From Glandiceps talaboti (Eukaryota; Hemichordata; Enteropneusta; Spengelidae), in assembly GCF_964340395.1 (NCBI RefSeq), contig NC_135549.1:26356095-26420094 (forward strand): a stretch of DNA of 64,000 nucleotides, read 5' to 3'. The stretch's first letter is position 1. Each line of letters starts with the position of its first letter. Below, one piece after another: positions 1 to 29,930 of the stretch. The position numbers and the translations under genes were made by a program. Below the pieces are notes generated by a model. That model ran no database searches. It was not told the DNA's origin and saw only the letters and a list, made by a program, of their open reading frames with translations.

Positions 1-700
1 CATAAGGTTGAAATATTTTTGAAATATAGTTTGATAGGATCTTGACAGTAAGAGGTAGGGGGACGAGCTTGAGACTGGGATGTGTACACCTCATGTGGGG
101 GGGGGGGGGTCCTAGGGGTCTCCCCCTAGAAGCCCTGGAGGTTTTTTCCCTGAAAAGTCAATTTTGAGACTATTCAGACCCTTTCAGACAATAATTTCCA
201 AGCCTTACAAGACAACATCAACATGTAAAAAACAACTACATAGGGTTGAAATACTTTTGAAATATACTTTGATAGCATCTTGACAGTAAGAGGGGAAGAG
301 CTTGAGACTGGGATATGTCCACCTCATGCGGGGGGTCTGAGGGGGTCTCCCTCTAGAAGCCCTGAAGGATTTTTACTCTTATAGCCAATATTTACGCTAT
401 TTAGACCCTTCAAGCAATAACTTAATCCATGCTTTACAGGACAGCAAGTATCAGAAACTATTCTTTATAACTTACACTACGGGTTGCAATATGTTCTTAA
501 AAAGTTAAATGACATCATTATATACATGTAGTGAAGGTCAGCACATTTAATGGTAGTATCATTGGTAGGGAAGATTTGGAGATTAAGGCAATTTTAGACT
601 ATCTTGGCAAACATTTCACATCTTGAAAAGACAATATCATCTCAAATTAGAATAGGGTGAAAATATTTAAGAAAGGTTTAATACCATTATGGCACAAGAT
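1..700 (+). repeat. Tandem ~240-bp repeat family R1, copy 1
   Basis: Units start near 1 and 240, with a degenerate third near 480. Each carries a CTTGACAGTAAGAGG stretch, a G-run, and the hairpin CTAGGGGTCTCCCCCTAG or a variant of it. The same units recur at 28030-29115, and a related end segment lies on the minus strand at 12690-13312, so this is a dispersed, internally tandem repeat. No transposase or reverse transcriptase is visible. The copy continues off the left edge. A DNA transposon or satellite-derived origin is possible but unproven. Confidence 0.75.
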
Positions 701-1069
701 CAACGATGTTTCTGACATTGCAAGTAATTGTAGATGATGTAAATCATGAAATGGCTCTCCAGAACCTGAAATAACTTCATTTCTTTGATTGGTGTTACCC
801 TTTAAGAATGTACATTTGTACATTTCTACGCGTAATAATTTGTGACATACATCAGCCATAAAAAAAGCAAATGTCCTGATAGGTTTGTTGATAACACTTT
901 TAGATTTAGATGAGTCATTTGCTAAGCTTATATCTCAAGTATAATCTCTTGAAATTCCATACCATACTCGCCAGACCTCTTTACTAACTTAAAAGTCAAA
1001 ACATTTATTTCTCGTCTCTATTATTATATCCAGGTCAATCCTTGCATATGCTTAAATTTCACAACATTA

Positions 1070-10911
<9,842 letters not shown>

Positions 10912-11113
10912 AGAGTAGGAATATAGGGTAAATGTACGGGATGATGTGATAGAATGAGACGGAAGGAACAGGATAAACATGGACTGGTTGGACTACGAGT
11001 GTAAGAGTTTGTGGTGTGATTTAATGGACTAGGAATAGGAAACTGATGAAATCTTGTATTCGGAGAAATCTTGGAAATAGAGAACAGTTGGAAATGGAGA
11101 ACAGTGGGAAAGG

Positions 11114-11119
11114 AATAAA
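11114..11119 (+). terminator. Candidate polyadenylation signal AATAAA of the acyl-CoA synthetase gene
   Basis: First AATAAA after the stop codon at 10911, implying a 3' UTR of roughly 220 nt. A second AATAAA lies at 11744-11749 and could be an alternative end or belong to a repeat. No transcript evidence. Confidence 0.4.
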
Positions 11120-12150
11120 TATCCATTCGTTACTATATCAATGACAGCAACTTTTGTCTGAGTGAGTTTTAGTGTGTAAAAGTCTATGAAAAGTACACTA
11201 AAAATCACCAAAGCTGCAGACAACTTACGACTTTATGACTGATAGCATTGTATCAAACAAAGTGGTTGGCGGTTGTCATAGAGTAGTGGTTAAGTTTTAT
11301 CATCAAGGTCAAACTTCAGTTAATGATATGAAAACATTGAACTTGAAACTAAAGAGGGTGTAATCCTATTATGTAAAGGAATATATAAGTAGCCAGATAT
11401 AAAGTGAACTTAGAATCAAAGACAACATAGTAAATGGGATGTAGGTGAGCTTCAAAGGAAATTAACTAGTTTATTGTTTAGTAAATATATACAGGTGTGG
11501 AAACATATAAATCCCTTTACACTTGGCCCAGGCCAAACAGGGCATTATGCCATTAATTTAATAGTGGATTTGCATAATCCCATATCTTGGCCAATTAGGA
11601 TTCAATGTAGGTTCATGTGACTGCTTTTATCCAATAATGTGTAGAGGGCTGGAGCACAGATGATTTATGGGAAATGGGGTAGGATATAATTGACTTGTGT
11701 ACTGTAAGTTTTAGCAGATTTGGTTTGAGAGCTAAGAGAGCTCAATAAAGCTACATCTCCTTCTCTGAGAAGTTCTGTTTATGTGTCCATGTGTCGAGAG
11801 TGTTGGAGAGAGTAAGATCCAAGTAGCATTCTAGTGAGAATCTACGGAAGAGTTGAAGGCGACATCGTTACAGCGGTGCAGATGTAGATCGAAGCCGTTC
11901 AGTAAGACAAAAGACGGTGACCGAATTGAAGAACAGTTAATATTTAAAACTTAAAAAAAAAAGTATTAAAGTAGCATTCAGTAATGTAATTGCTAGGGGT
12001 GGGGAGGGCCGGGGAAAATCAACCCTGGTCTGTGGCATAAAATTTATCCCCCCTCCCTCCGTCCGTTGTACTAAAAAGGGGCCTTCCCTCATTGTCCTTT
12101 CTCGAAAATATGACCCTCCCCTGTACAAATATTTTAATGAAAAACATTTC
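11120..12150. other. Intergenic, no gene seen
   Basis: No open frame with codon or family resemblance. 11990-12125 is a G/C-run-rich block resembling the low-complexity repeats at 12452 and 27748. An LTR fragment around 11640-11900 was considered but not supported. Confidence 0.5.
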
Positions 12151-12156
12151 TAAAAC

Positions 12157-12425
12157 TGCCTCCCCATGGCGTAGTTGTTAGAGCTCAAGATTATAAGATT
12201 AGTAGTCGGGTTCGATTCCCACTGGAGACAGTTAATTTTTCTGTAGTAAGATTCCCACCACATTGATAGTTTTTAAGGTATTTGTTGTGTCCCACTATTA
12301 TCACCACTGTAAGTTTGTGTTTGTATCAATGCCTGTGTTTGGGTCTAACTGGCTGAGCTGAAGGCCAGAATTCCCAAAGACTAGATGAGCGCAAAACTAA
12401 CAACCTCAGGACCAAAGTCAACATC
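12157..12425 (+). mobile_element. tRNA-derived SINE
   Basis: The 5' 74 nt fold like a tRNA: the acceptor arms TGCCTCC and GGAGACA pair with one mismatch. Box A (TGGCGTAGTTGT, 12167-12178) and box B (GGTTCGATTCC, 12209-12219, perfect consensus) are at tRNA spacing, giving an internal RNA polymerase III promoter. About 190 bp of non-tRNA sequence follows, as in SINE bodies, so this is called a SINE and not a functional tRNA gene. Its 3' end is estimated; no clear tail or target duplication was found. SINEs of this type depend on a LINE partner for movement. Confidence 0.7.
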
Positions 12426-12451
12426 TCCACTCTTTCACCCTGTTCCCCTTT

Positions 12452-12610
12452 AGGGACCGGTCAATTTCGTCGGCCGGGGGGTCACCCCGTTTTTGAAATT
12501 GGCAGTGGGAGGGGGGGGGGGTCATGCAGATACGGGGGTCATTGTGTTTTGGATTGTGATGGAAGAAAAAAATCCCCTTTCTACAATGGCATATAACCTT
12601 GTCTGAAATG
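12452..12610. repeat. Dispersed repeat beginning GGGACCGGTCA (copy 1)
   Basis: Begins AGGGACCGGTCAATTTCGTC and continues with runs of G and A. A related start occurs at 27748. The shared edge and low-complexity interior suggest a short non-autonomous element, but no terminal inverted repeat was confirmed. Confidence 0.45.
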
Positions 12611-12689
12611 TGGTACATGTAAATATTTGTTCTTATCCCTGTTTCTTACATGAATTCTTTACTTATTAGTTCAAACATAACTATACATA

Positions 12690-13312
12690 TACATATACAT
12701 GTATTACCTAGCTATAAGCACACTAGTTACAGAGCATGTCATGTAAATGCTTAGCTGTTTCACAATCAATGCTTCACTTATATTGCACTTTGGGGCAAAG
12801 GTGAACTTGAAGGTTTCGTAATGGTAATCTTCATAGATAGTTTATAAAAGAAGTTAATCTAAATTGTTCTACTCGTCAGTATGAACTTGTCAAAAGGGAT
12901 TAATACACTCTATTTTGGACACTACATGTTATTGACACGACAAATCACCACATCTCATCAGATTAAAAAGTTTCTATTATACACTAGGTATGACCACATA
13001 AGTTCTCTAACATACCGGAGACTTAACATGCAATATTAATGCCCCTATAACAATGTTACGGGACCATTCTTATGTGACATGGGAAACTCATTTAAAACTT
13101 ACATTTATGTTAGCTTTTCGAAGCTCGGAAATGTTACCTCAAATGCTATTGCCTTAATAGAAGCAAAAAACTCCAGATCTGCCAGGGGCAAAACCCCAAG
13201 CACTCCCTCACCCCCAGAGGTCACTCATGCATTCAACCAACAATCAGATGCACCAACAACCTTTTTACTGTCATAATGGTATTAAAACTTTCTTAAATAT
13301 TTTCACCCTATC
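12690..13312 (-). repeat. Inverted copy of the R1/R2 repeat
   Basis: The reverse complement matches about 28930-29600: the segment with GGTTGTTGGTGCATCTGATT, the 'dispersed Pro-rich' open frame, and the tail ending near a CATGTCATGTAAATG stretch. The two copies lie in opposite orientation about 16 kb apart on either side of the alcohol dehydrogenase gene. The open frame at 13079-13276 is repeat sequence, not a gene. Confidence 0.75.
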
Positions 13313-15860
13313 GCCATATAAGACACCCTTTAAGACATCAACAAACCTGATATAGACTACCATCCACCGTCGTTAACTGATCCTGTGTGCACCTTAATCT
13401 AAGACAACTCTCTGATCCGAACCTTGATTGCTTTGGTTAAAGTCTCTCCTATATTTAGTATATTGGCCCGTACATTACAAATTTATCTTATCAGTTATGC
13501 ACAGTATCAGTCTCGAAGTCGCCTGCTTCAGTAATTGCTGTATGGGTTTTATTACATCACAAGGTATATATAGACATTCCTTCCTATCGAAATTTTTAAT
13601 ATGTAATGAGAAACTATAGTGTCTGTATTGAATGGTCTACTAAAGTATTCTATTTAAGCCTCTAACGGGCACCGTACGTGTTGATATCACAACCGCCGTA
13701 CCCACTTCACCACCCCACATCAAACTACGAGTCAGGTCTTTGTCTAGTAAATTATTTGAATCCCTCGTAAACTGTGCTAATATTTGAGTAGTCCATTGGC
13801 TAACAGTGGCACCAAAGCTGGTACTATCAATAATAAGTAAGTACACACTCGAGCTCATTAGATTATGTATTCCCTTCAATTCAGGTAGTGTACTTGCCAA
13901 TGTGAATATATTTGAGAATTATTTTGATAGAGTTTGCTGTTTGGTATTAAATATCATTTGGGTTTTTTTTTGTCCTGATACTTAGACAGTTTATAATTGA
14001 AAGTTGCCATATTGTTAAAAATGCGTTTGCCATCGTATAGTCCTGCTAACAACTACATGTCAACATAAACCGAATATTAAAGAAACCCAAATTCTTATTT
14101 TCATGTCGAGTCCATAGGATCGTTCTTATTGGTTTTCATGTGTACTTATATTGTAACAGAAATTAATGGTATGTCTATGAATGCAATGAAGTGGTACTTA
14201 TTGTGGTGTTGTTTAATGAATTATCAGTGTATTGGTTTGTATTTGATTCTTAATAAAGATGATTTGAACTTCGAATTAAGTATACTGTCAGTGAATACAT
14301 TAATTCCATTGAATAATTAATTAAGCGCATTATTTTGTATTTGATTCTTGATACAGCTGATCTGAAGTACGAATTAATTATATTGTAACTGAATAATATA
14401 ATTTCATTGAATAATTGATTAAGTTTATTGTTTTTTTTTGTATCTGATCCTCAATTAATTTGGTTCAAATTATGAGCAAAATATTTCGCCCCCGCCTTCA
14501 GACCATCAGACTTTTCATGCCCCCCTATGAACCCTCAATATTATTCATGGGGCCCCGATTTCTCCACCCCACACACACACTCCGTAAATTCTGACCCCAG
14601 CCTTACTCTTTCTTAGCCATGATTCAAAACATTAAAAGAAATGCCAGAGGCCGATAAATGGTAACAAGTTCACAGCTCCTCAACTCTTCTCTACTGTTCA
14701 TAGTTACTGCAGTAAGATAGCCAGGTTGGAAAGACGTGACATCCTTAAATATGACACAAACCATTATTTTAAATATTCGACGTTCGTGTACTTTGCTCCA
14801 CTGTCTAGTTGACCCAAATTCGCTAAGGTCGCTTTTAGAATTAGTGTGCCAGCAAAGGTGGTCAAAGAAGGAAGATTCCTTCCATTAGTAACCAGCACAT
14901 TATCGAGGTAGGATAATTTAGTACTTTTTGTATTTTGTCTTTTACGTTTTAAAGTGTAACTGAGACGTGATGACTTCCATGACCGTTGGACATATAGAGC
15001 AACACAGGTAGCTCAAAACAACCGTGGTGTCATCACCTTGCCTATATGCTTTTAGCGCCCATGTTTTGTACACGCTTACTTGTCACGTGAACCATACATT
15101 ACAGTCTTTAAACGTAATTAATTATATTCCGTCTTAAAACACAGTCACTAGTGACCTAATATTCTATTCAGGGATGGTCCCAGTACAAATCATTCACATT
15201 ATTCAGGTTAAAGTATTTACGAATGTTCAGGAAGCACCGTCACCGGTGACTGCAGTCTAGGATTCTTTTGTACGACTGGGAGTGTCACTACCTATAATTC
15301 AATGGATGTTTACGTCATGAATTCGTTAGTAGTCTGAGCTGGAGGTCACAACCATTGGACCCCTAGGGGTCACTCTGTAACATGCCTGTCCGATTGTCAC
15401 TAACTAACACGTTAGACTTCAATCCAATGTAAATAAAGAATAAGTACCGAATGTATTATGTTTAAAAAAAATCTTACACACAAATGATTCTTCTGTGTCA
15501 TAATAGAAAGCCTCATTTCGTATTAAGGATATTTTAATTTCAATGAAATTATAACACAAACGAGTAACATTGGAAGAAGACATAGGAATATTACCAGTGG
15601 TATTGTAGCTCAACTGCATAAAATCTATTGGTGTTATGTTTTTCTTGCACGTGTGTGGATCGATGTCAACTTCTTGTCTTACATGTTACATTCGCAAGTT
15701 GCATGTTTTCTCTGAAAAGGGGCGAGATATTTGTGTTTGTTTTGTCCGGGAACGGATTTGTCATATTGATTTAAAATGACAGCGGCACACCCCATCCATT
15801 TTCTAGGTTAGTACACCCCCTCGAAAAGAAGTCAACCATTTTCTACGGCAGTATGACCTG
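13313..15860. other. Intergenic region without a recognisable gene
   Basis: Between the acyl-CoA synthetase and alcohol dehydrogenase genes. The only structure seen is an AT-rich approximate tandem pair at 14236-14330 and 14332-14430 (shared GTATTTGATTCTT, CGAATTAA and CATTGAATAATT). The rest shows neither splice-consistent coding blocks nor family resemblance. Confidence 0.5.
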
Positions 15861-15864
15861 TCGA

Positions 15865-15872
15865 TATATAAG
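15865..15872 (+). promoter_or_regulatory. Possible TATA box of the alcohol dehydrogenase gene
   Basis: TATATAAG lies 184-191 bp upstream of the start codon at 16056. Position and sequence fit a TATA box, but the region is AT-rich and no transcription start is known. Confidence 0.25.
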
Positions 15873-16055
15873 AGGTCTTTCCATTTTTAGTGTCTCCAAT
15901 ACACCCGGTGGTAAGCAAATATATGGGCCAACATCCAATTCGTAATAACCATGTAAAATAAGCTATTTTTAACCAGTCTTGAATAAAATTACTTATCTCT
16001 CATTTTCATTAAAATTTTTGAAATTTTTCTTAAGTTTCTAAAGAGGAAAAACAAG

Positions 16056-23905
<7,850 letters not shown>

Positions 23906-24425
23906 TCCAGAAAAGTGATGACACATTCCAAATGATGAGATAGGAGGAAGGGATAGTGTATCATTTAAGCTGTATCAGTAGTGCTGTAGAAAGTCTATCA
24001 TAATCAGGATAGTATCTTATTCTACATAATAATATATAATAGGAGTTTGTAGGTAGGCTTTAGAGGTATACAAAGTATATTTTATCTATTCATTTCCATG
24101 GAAATTATGATGCACTGAATATGTTATATACAAATATTGTAGTAGCTATAGTGTCCATGTAATGTAATAACCAAATGTACGATTTTCGAACCAGCATTTT
24201 TCATTATTAATATGTAGTTCCGACTTAAGACAAATTTGAAATGATAAGATCTACACATTTTACAACAAATTTAGTGTAATTTTCAGTGTAAAACTTTAGG
24301 AGTCACGCTATATGCTTATGAGATGAAATCTCACAAACGGCTACCAAACCGTATATGTAATAAGTAAGTCGATTAGCTGTTGCGTTATGAGATAGGAATG
24401 CGTCTGACAAGAGGACACAAAATGA
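23906..24425. other. 3' flank of the alcohol dehydrogenase gene
   Basis: AT-rich, with no canonical AATAAA in the first few hundred bases, so the transcript end cannot be placed. No other gene. Confidence 0.4.
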
Positions 24426-24433
24426 CCGACATA

Positions 24434-24655
24434 CAACAACGTTGTGTCTGTCATCTGAAAGCTATCGAAAAAGAAACCATTTGCTCTTTCACTGAAGTTT
24501 CTTGGACTAGATTGACTGAATGTGTCGAAAAGTGGGAGTTATGGTAAAGAGCAGGACATTTTGACCTAGAATGGCGAAACACACACTGTTTTCACAACCA
24601 ATGCTATCAACGTGTGACTGATAAACGCCGTGTTGCCGAAGCTGATATTGTATAA
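24434..24655 (+). pseudogene. Cys/His-rich protein fragment, possibly transposon-related
   Basis: One frame reads from an ATG for about 41 codons to a TAA, then continues for about 35 more codons to the next stop. The joined text has Cys and His at CVCH and HCFHNQCY, plus FTEVSW and TDKRR. The pattern resembles N-terminal regions of uncharacterised, repeat-associated proteins seen in many invertebrates (from memory, not searched). No splice sites or neighbours support a working gene, so it is read as a decayed fragment. Confidence 0.35.
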
Positions 24656-25559
24656 ATCATTTAGCAGCGAGATCAATAGTTCAATGTAATTTGTGAGTTG
24701 GATGTTTGAACCCTTATAGTTCTCATCGATAAAAACAATCAAACATGATTGGTTCCGATTACCCTACCCCACCTAGTTTTCACGCCGACCCTAAACTTTT
24801 TTTTCGTATTCCAAAAAAAAAAAATAGCGAAAATTGTAAAATCTTTCAAGAAATAGTAGATGCGGAAACTGACATCAACTTAATAAATATAAAACCGTTC
24901 TTCTAATCTGTTATGGCTGTACATTTGAGGAGAAGAAACCAATAACCCAGAGACCATATGGAAAGCATAACTACCTAAAGACACTCACATATGAACAAAA
25001 ATGAATTAAGGAAATGAAATGAAAAATCTACCTACCCAACCTATTGTACAATAAATTGAGAATAATCGGAGCCACAGTTTTTTGTTAGGCCATACCTTCT
25101 TTGTACCCATAAATGCTAATATAAAACATGTCAAAAACAGGAAATGAAAGAACTTTGGCTGTAGCAGATATATAGCACTAAAAAACTTAAGTGAATAAAA
25201 GAGCATTTTTCTCACTACATACCGGCTTTGTATCATACTGCAATGTTAATACTACTATACACTCATTTCAAACTGATTGTGTTCTCTGAAACAAATGTCG
25301 ATGTAAATATGTAGTGTATCTCTCTATATACCGAGTAGTTTGTTCTTATACTTGTGTACCTCATATAGTGGGGCTTGGAAGAGACAATTACAGTCATAAC
25401 ACTGTGAAAGCACCGGTACAGCATGCACCACCAAGAGGCCGTGGTGGATATAAGCCTTGCACTACGTATTCAAGAATCGCAAATGCAATCACTTTTAGTT
25501 GTAAAAATACGCTCTAACGAATCATAGACAGAGATATGCTAAAAATGTATGTGCTCTGA

Positions 25560-26085
25560 TCGCAGATGGTCATTATATGGACACTCTGGGAATGATATAT
25601 GGACTGCAAATAAGAACTTATTTCCTTGCTAGTGTCTGGTATTTTTGAAATGACAGGTAGTGAAGAGGTGTAATTCCTAAGTGAAGTGATGGTGTTTTAA
25701 ACATGTTATCATTCAAAGCCAAGTTACGTACACATGAGAGTAAGCTAGGTGCTAAATACTACATATTGACAAAGGCAAACGTAGCAAATCATATCTAATA
25801 TATAAAAGTAAAAGTGCCCACCTCGAAGACTTGCATTATGATATCACGCACAGTAATACACGACATTTCAAAAGTTTGAATGGTGTATTTCATTTGCATG
25901 TAATCAATATGCTGTTTCTTTACGCTAGTCTTGTTTAATAGACACAGATACACAATTTCGCTGAAAGTTGTATTTTTGATGTCAGTAGCCATGTTTTGTT
26001 TTATCAGTGGCGATTAAATTTCATATCACTAGGTGCATACACATGATGGATGTGATTGTATTGAGTAGTTTGTAGTATGAATGTC
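25560..26085 (+). repeat. Dispersed repeats R3/R5
   Basis: 25560-25780 resembles 31730-31860 (GGACACGCTGGGAATGATAT and a GAAGTGAT...GTGTTTTAAACAT end). 25855-26085 matches R5 at 18095-18310. No coding sequence is apparent. Confidence 0.6.
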
Positions 26086-26429
26086 CTGCGTAATAATATC
26101 AAGCAAATACATAGTGGTATGAAATACTCTGTCCATTGGGATGTAATTGCTATTTTCGTCGTGCAACATAGCGATATACGTGTGAGACATTGAATGTTGA
26201 CACAGGCGTGTATCCAGTTTGTTGACACGTGTCAGCTTCAATTGGAAGTCACGTTGGCGTCAGGGTGTCTCATCGAAAATCAAAACATAAACAATGAGTG
26301 TATGGAGTTTTTCCTGGTAAGAATATGACACCATCGAATTATTAGCCGGGGTACAAGATAAATGCCATCCTGGCAATACACGCCTCCTACGTCGGCGTGT
26401 ATTTACCCGGACGGCATTTATTACTTGTA

Positions 26430-26637
26430 TACATACATACATACATACATACATACATACATACATACATACACACATACATACATACATACATACATAC
26501 GTACGTACGTACATACATACATACATACATACATACATACATACATACATACATACAAACATATACATATTTTTTTATTTTTTTATTAAGCCGTGTACAA
26601 AGAAGTGACATTGGCACGAAAACATAACAAATGACGC

Positions 26638-26670
<33 letters not shown>

Positions 26671-26700
26671 CATACATACATACGTACGTACATACACATA
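26430..26700. repeat. Two (CATA)n microsatellites
   Basis: 26430-26556 and 26639-26700 are tetranucleotide arrays with CGTA variants, separated by about 80 bp of unique sequence. The Tyr-Ile-His and Cys-Met-Tyr-Val frames on both strands are artefacts. Confidence 0.97.
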
Positions 26701-26959
26701 TGTAAGTTTGTGCAGACAGACAGACAGACAAACAAACATAGACAGTCAGACCAGCCTAAATAATGAAAAATGCATGAACAAGTACAGACAGGTATCGCTA
26801 CAAATAGTCCTAGAATCAATCAGATGGACCTATGATGTATGGATGGGGAGTTAGTATTTGTTTTGAGCTGTTCATTTACAGAACAATTTTATCATGCCTA
26901 CTTGGAAAACTAATATAAAACAAGAAAGACCAAGTCTGTGTTTGTAACTCAATACAGTG

Positions 26960-27740
26960 CAAAAAGCCCTAAACAAAATTTAAAAAAAATAAAAAAATAA
27001 TCTTGTTCGCAAGCTTATATATTGATTGTCAATATGTTTATTAGTCAATAAGCACTTCTGACCACTGGCTTACCGTATAATCTCGAAAAAACAGTCAAAA
27101 TAACGCCAAAGGTCAGAGGTACAACACATACATAGTGTAAAACATAATTTAAGGAATTGAAAGAGTATAATGCAAAAATTAGCTATAGGAAAATTCTGTC
27201 ATGTAGAAAGGATGCTGTTTTTATCAAACGCATAAAATAAATATCTTGCATATATAGTTTATTAGGACTGGATTTTGATTGTTCATATACCTCAAAATTT
27301 ATAATCATTTAGTGGCTTTTCAACATTTAATGCAACACGACAATCAATATTACCATCTTACAATAATTTGATTAAACCTGCACTAACTGCACCGGGAGCA
27401 TTCTTTTTCAATCAGAAAACAAACAACATATTCACTGAATATTGTTAAAATACCAATGGCGCTGATTTTTGGATGCGGACCCGAATATCAAGGTAATGGG
27501 ATATATTGTACGTATTTCTCAAACTTAGTGACATAACATTTCGAAATATGAGCATCGAATGGAATGGCGATTTCACTCAACCAAGTCATTTTTGTTCTGC
27601 TTGTCAATGATAGCAATGGCTGGACATTTGTGTTGGTGCTGAGATGTTTCGTCGCTTGAGTCAAACAGTGTAGGTTTTAACAGAATGTCTGTTTATGTTG
27701 CATTATCAGCAGCAGCACTATCTTTGATCTTCTAATATAT
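26960..27740 (+). repeat. Degenerate copy of the sequence upstream of exon 38288 (R3)
   Basis: Shares ordered blocks with 37290-38220: GCAAGCTTATATA, TTTAATGCAAC...CGACAATCAA, GATTAAACCTGCACT, TATTCACTGAA...TTGTT and AAATACCAAT. It may be a remnant of a duplicated gene start, but no signal-peptide exon is found at its end. Confidence 0.5.
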
Positions 27741-27747
27741 TACATTA

Positions 27748-27975
27748 GGGACCGGTCACTTTCTCCAGCCGAGAGGAGCGGTGGATTCTTAATCGGGTGG
27801 ACAAAAAGTCACTGACCCCCTCCCTATCTGTAAAACCAAACTCAGACTGACACCCCCCCCATAACTTAATTCTAAAACATGATGACCCCCCCCCAAAAAA
27901 AAAGAAAAAAAAAGAAAATATATTCACATGACAGGTACTTTTTGATCGTGACTCAGCTTGACAGTCTTGCATCTA
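27748..27975. repeat. Dispersed repeat beginning GGGACCGGTCA (copy 2)
   Basis: Same leading edge as 12452, followed by C- and A-rich low-complexity sequence. It could be a short non-autonomous transposon; the right end is uncertain. Confidence 0.45.
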
Positions 27976-28029
27976 CTTTATAAGATCCCGGGTTAGCACT
28001 ATCATGAATATAATTATTGACTACACAGG

Positions 28030-29115
28030 GTAAATATATTCCAAAAGGAGTGTAATAACATCTTGACAGAGAAAGGTAGGGGGAGAGCTTGAGAAGGGAA
28101 TATGAATATCACTTATGGGGGGGGGGGGGTCCTAGGGGGTCTTCCCCTAGAAGCCCTAGGTTTTTTACTCTGAAAAGTCAAATTGTGAGACAAAGCAGAC
28201 CGTTTCAGACAATAATTTCCAAGCTTCACAAGACAGCACCAACATGTAAAAAACAACTACATAATGTTGAAAAAATTTTGAAATACAATTTGATAGCATC
28301 TAGACAGTAAGAGGTAGGGGGAAGAGGTTGAGACTGGGATGTGCACACTTCATGTGTGTGTGTGTGTGTGTGTGTGGAGGGGGGGGGGGGTCCTAGGGGG
28401 TCTCTCCCTAGAAACCCTGGAGGTTTTGTACTCTGAAAACTCAATTTTGAGAATATTCAGACCCATTCAGACAATACTTTCCAAGCTTTACAAGACAGCA
28501 CCAACATGTAAAAAGCAACTACATAGGGTTGAAATACTTTTGGAATATACTTTCATAGCATCTTTACAGCAAGAAGGGAAGTGCTTGAGACTGGGATATG
28601 TCCACCTCATGTGGGGGGTCCAAAGGGGTCTCCCTCTAGAAGCCCTGGAGGATTTTACTCTTAAATCCAATACTTAGGCTATTCAGACCCTTTCAAGCAA
28701 TAACTTAACCCATGCTTTACAAGAGAGCACCATCAAGTATCAGAAACTATGCTTTATAACTTACATAGGGTTAAAATATGTTCTTAAAAAGTTAAATAAC
28801 ATCATTATATACATGTAGTAAAGGTCAGCACATCTAATGGTAGTATCATTGGTAGGGGAGATTTGGAGTTTAAGGCAATTTCTTGGCAAACATTTCACAT
28901 CTTTAAAAGACAATATCATCTCAAATTAGAATAGGGTGAACATATTTAAGAAAAGTTTAATACCATTATGACAGTAAAAGGTTGTTGGTGCATCTGATTT
29001 TTGGTTGAATACATGAGTGACCTCTGGGGGTGAGGGAGTGCTTGGGGTTTTCTGCCTGGCAGATCTGGAGTTTTTTGCTTCTATTAAGGCAATGTTTAGG
29101 ATATTCATAGCCTTT
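28030..29115 (+). repeat. Tandem ~240-bp repeat family R1, copy 2 (about five units)
   Basis: Units begin near 28030, 28260, 28520, 28765 and 28930. The first three are well conserved and each carries a CTAGGG...CCCTAG hairpin and a G-run; the last two are more diverged. A (TG)n tract sits inside the second unit. Apparent small proteins on both strands are repeat translations. Confidence 0.8.
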
Positions 29116-29164
29116 GAGGTAATATCTCCAAGCTTCGAAAAGCTAACGTAAATGCAATTTTAAA

Positions 29165-29373
29165 ACCAGATTTAAACTGAATGCCTACCGTAAGGGAATC
29201 ACTAATTATGTAAATAACTCATTAAAATAAAAACTATCATAACAGGCTTTTTTTGGACAAGCGTGCTTTCTTAAGTTAATGTATGTGCCAAATTATACAG
29301 AATTTGAAGAGTTCATGATACTGTTTAATTACTGAATATCGTTCATTATTCAAAATACTCATTAAAAGGTAAC

Positions 29374-29407
<34 letters not shown>

Positions 29408-29461
29408 GAACACACAGACGGACATTTGTATTTTAATACCTCCCGTACCCTTATGGGAGGT
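29165..29461 (+). repeat. Short form of repeat R2
   Basis: Opens with CCAGATTTAAACTGAATGCC and ACCGTAAGGG, holds one unit of the 125-bp repeat, then (CAGA)n and GACGGACATTTGTATTTT, and closes with the palindrome-like TACCTCCC...GGGAGGTA. The end motif TACCTCCC and its complement also occur at 30486 and 63265, so this may be a MITE-like element. Confidence 0.5.
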
Positions 29462-29852
29462 AACGAGCTTCCCATGTCACACTGGCATAAAAATGGTCAT
29501 ACCTAGTGTATAATGAAACCTTCAAGTTCACTTTTGTCTCAAAGTGCAATATAAGTGAAGCATTGATTGTGAAACAGCCAAACATTTACATGACATGTTC
29601 TGTAAAATTATTTATTTCATAATTACGTACACCTAATTAAAATACATTATCTGTATGATGTTCGTAAGCGACCAATCAGCATTCACCATTCAAGACACAT
29701 CTGTATGTTCATTGTTGTATTCCACTCACCACCACTCTTTCATGTAGATGAGTAACCATATCTACTAAGTGAGGAATTTCACGGAATATCTCAAACAAAA
29801 TCACAATCATATTTTCATTCCTTTTCCGTGGTACAAGTCGAAAATCCAACAC

Positions 29853-29930
29853 GTTGATGTGGGGTATTGGGTGTAATTTACAGCATTCCGATCCAAAGCT
29901 TGAAGTTTACACCCAGTACCCCACATCAAC
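29853..29930. repeat. 24-bp inverted repeat (hairpin)
   Basis: Arms 29853-29876 and 29907-29930 are reverse complements with one mismatch, around a 30-nt loop. The arms read through the core GATGTGGGGTA and its complement TACCCCACATC. Likely a MITE end or hairpin; no gene near it. Confidence 0.65.

Noticed and set aside
11640-11920. Solo LTR
   Set aside because: AATAAA and a TGT-rich stretch suggested one, but no TG...CA ends, target duplication or second copy was found.
12157-12230. Functional tRNA gene
   Set aside because: The fold and boxes are good, but there is an acceptor mismatch, the anticodon arm is unclear, and SINE-like sequence follows directly.
28226-28677. Proteins of 60-112 codons on both strands
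   Set aside because: They come from the R1 tandem units and repeat with the unit.
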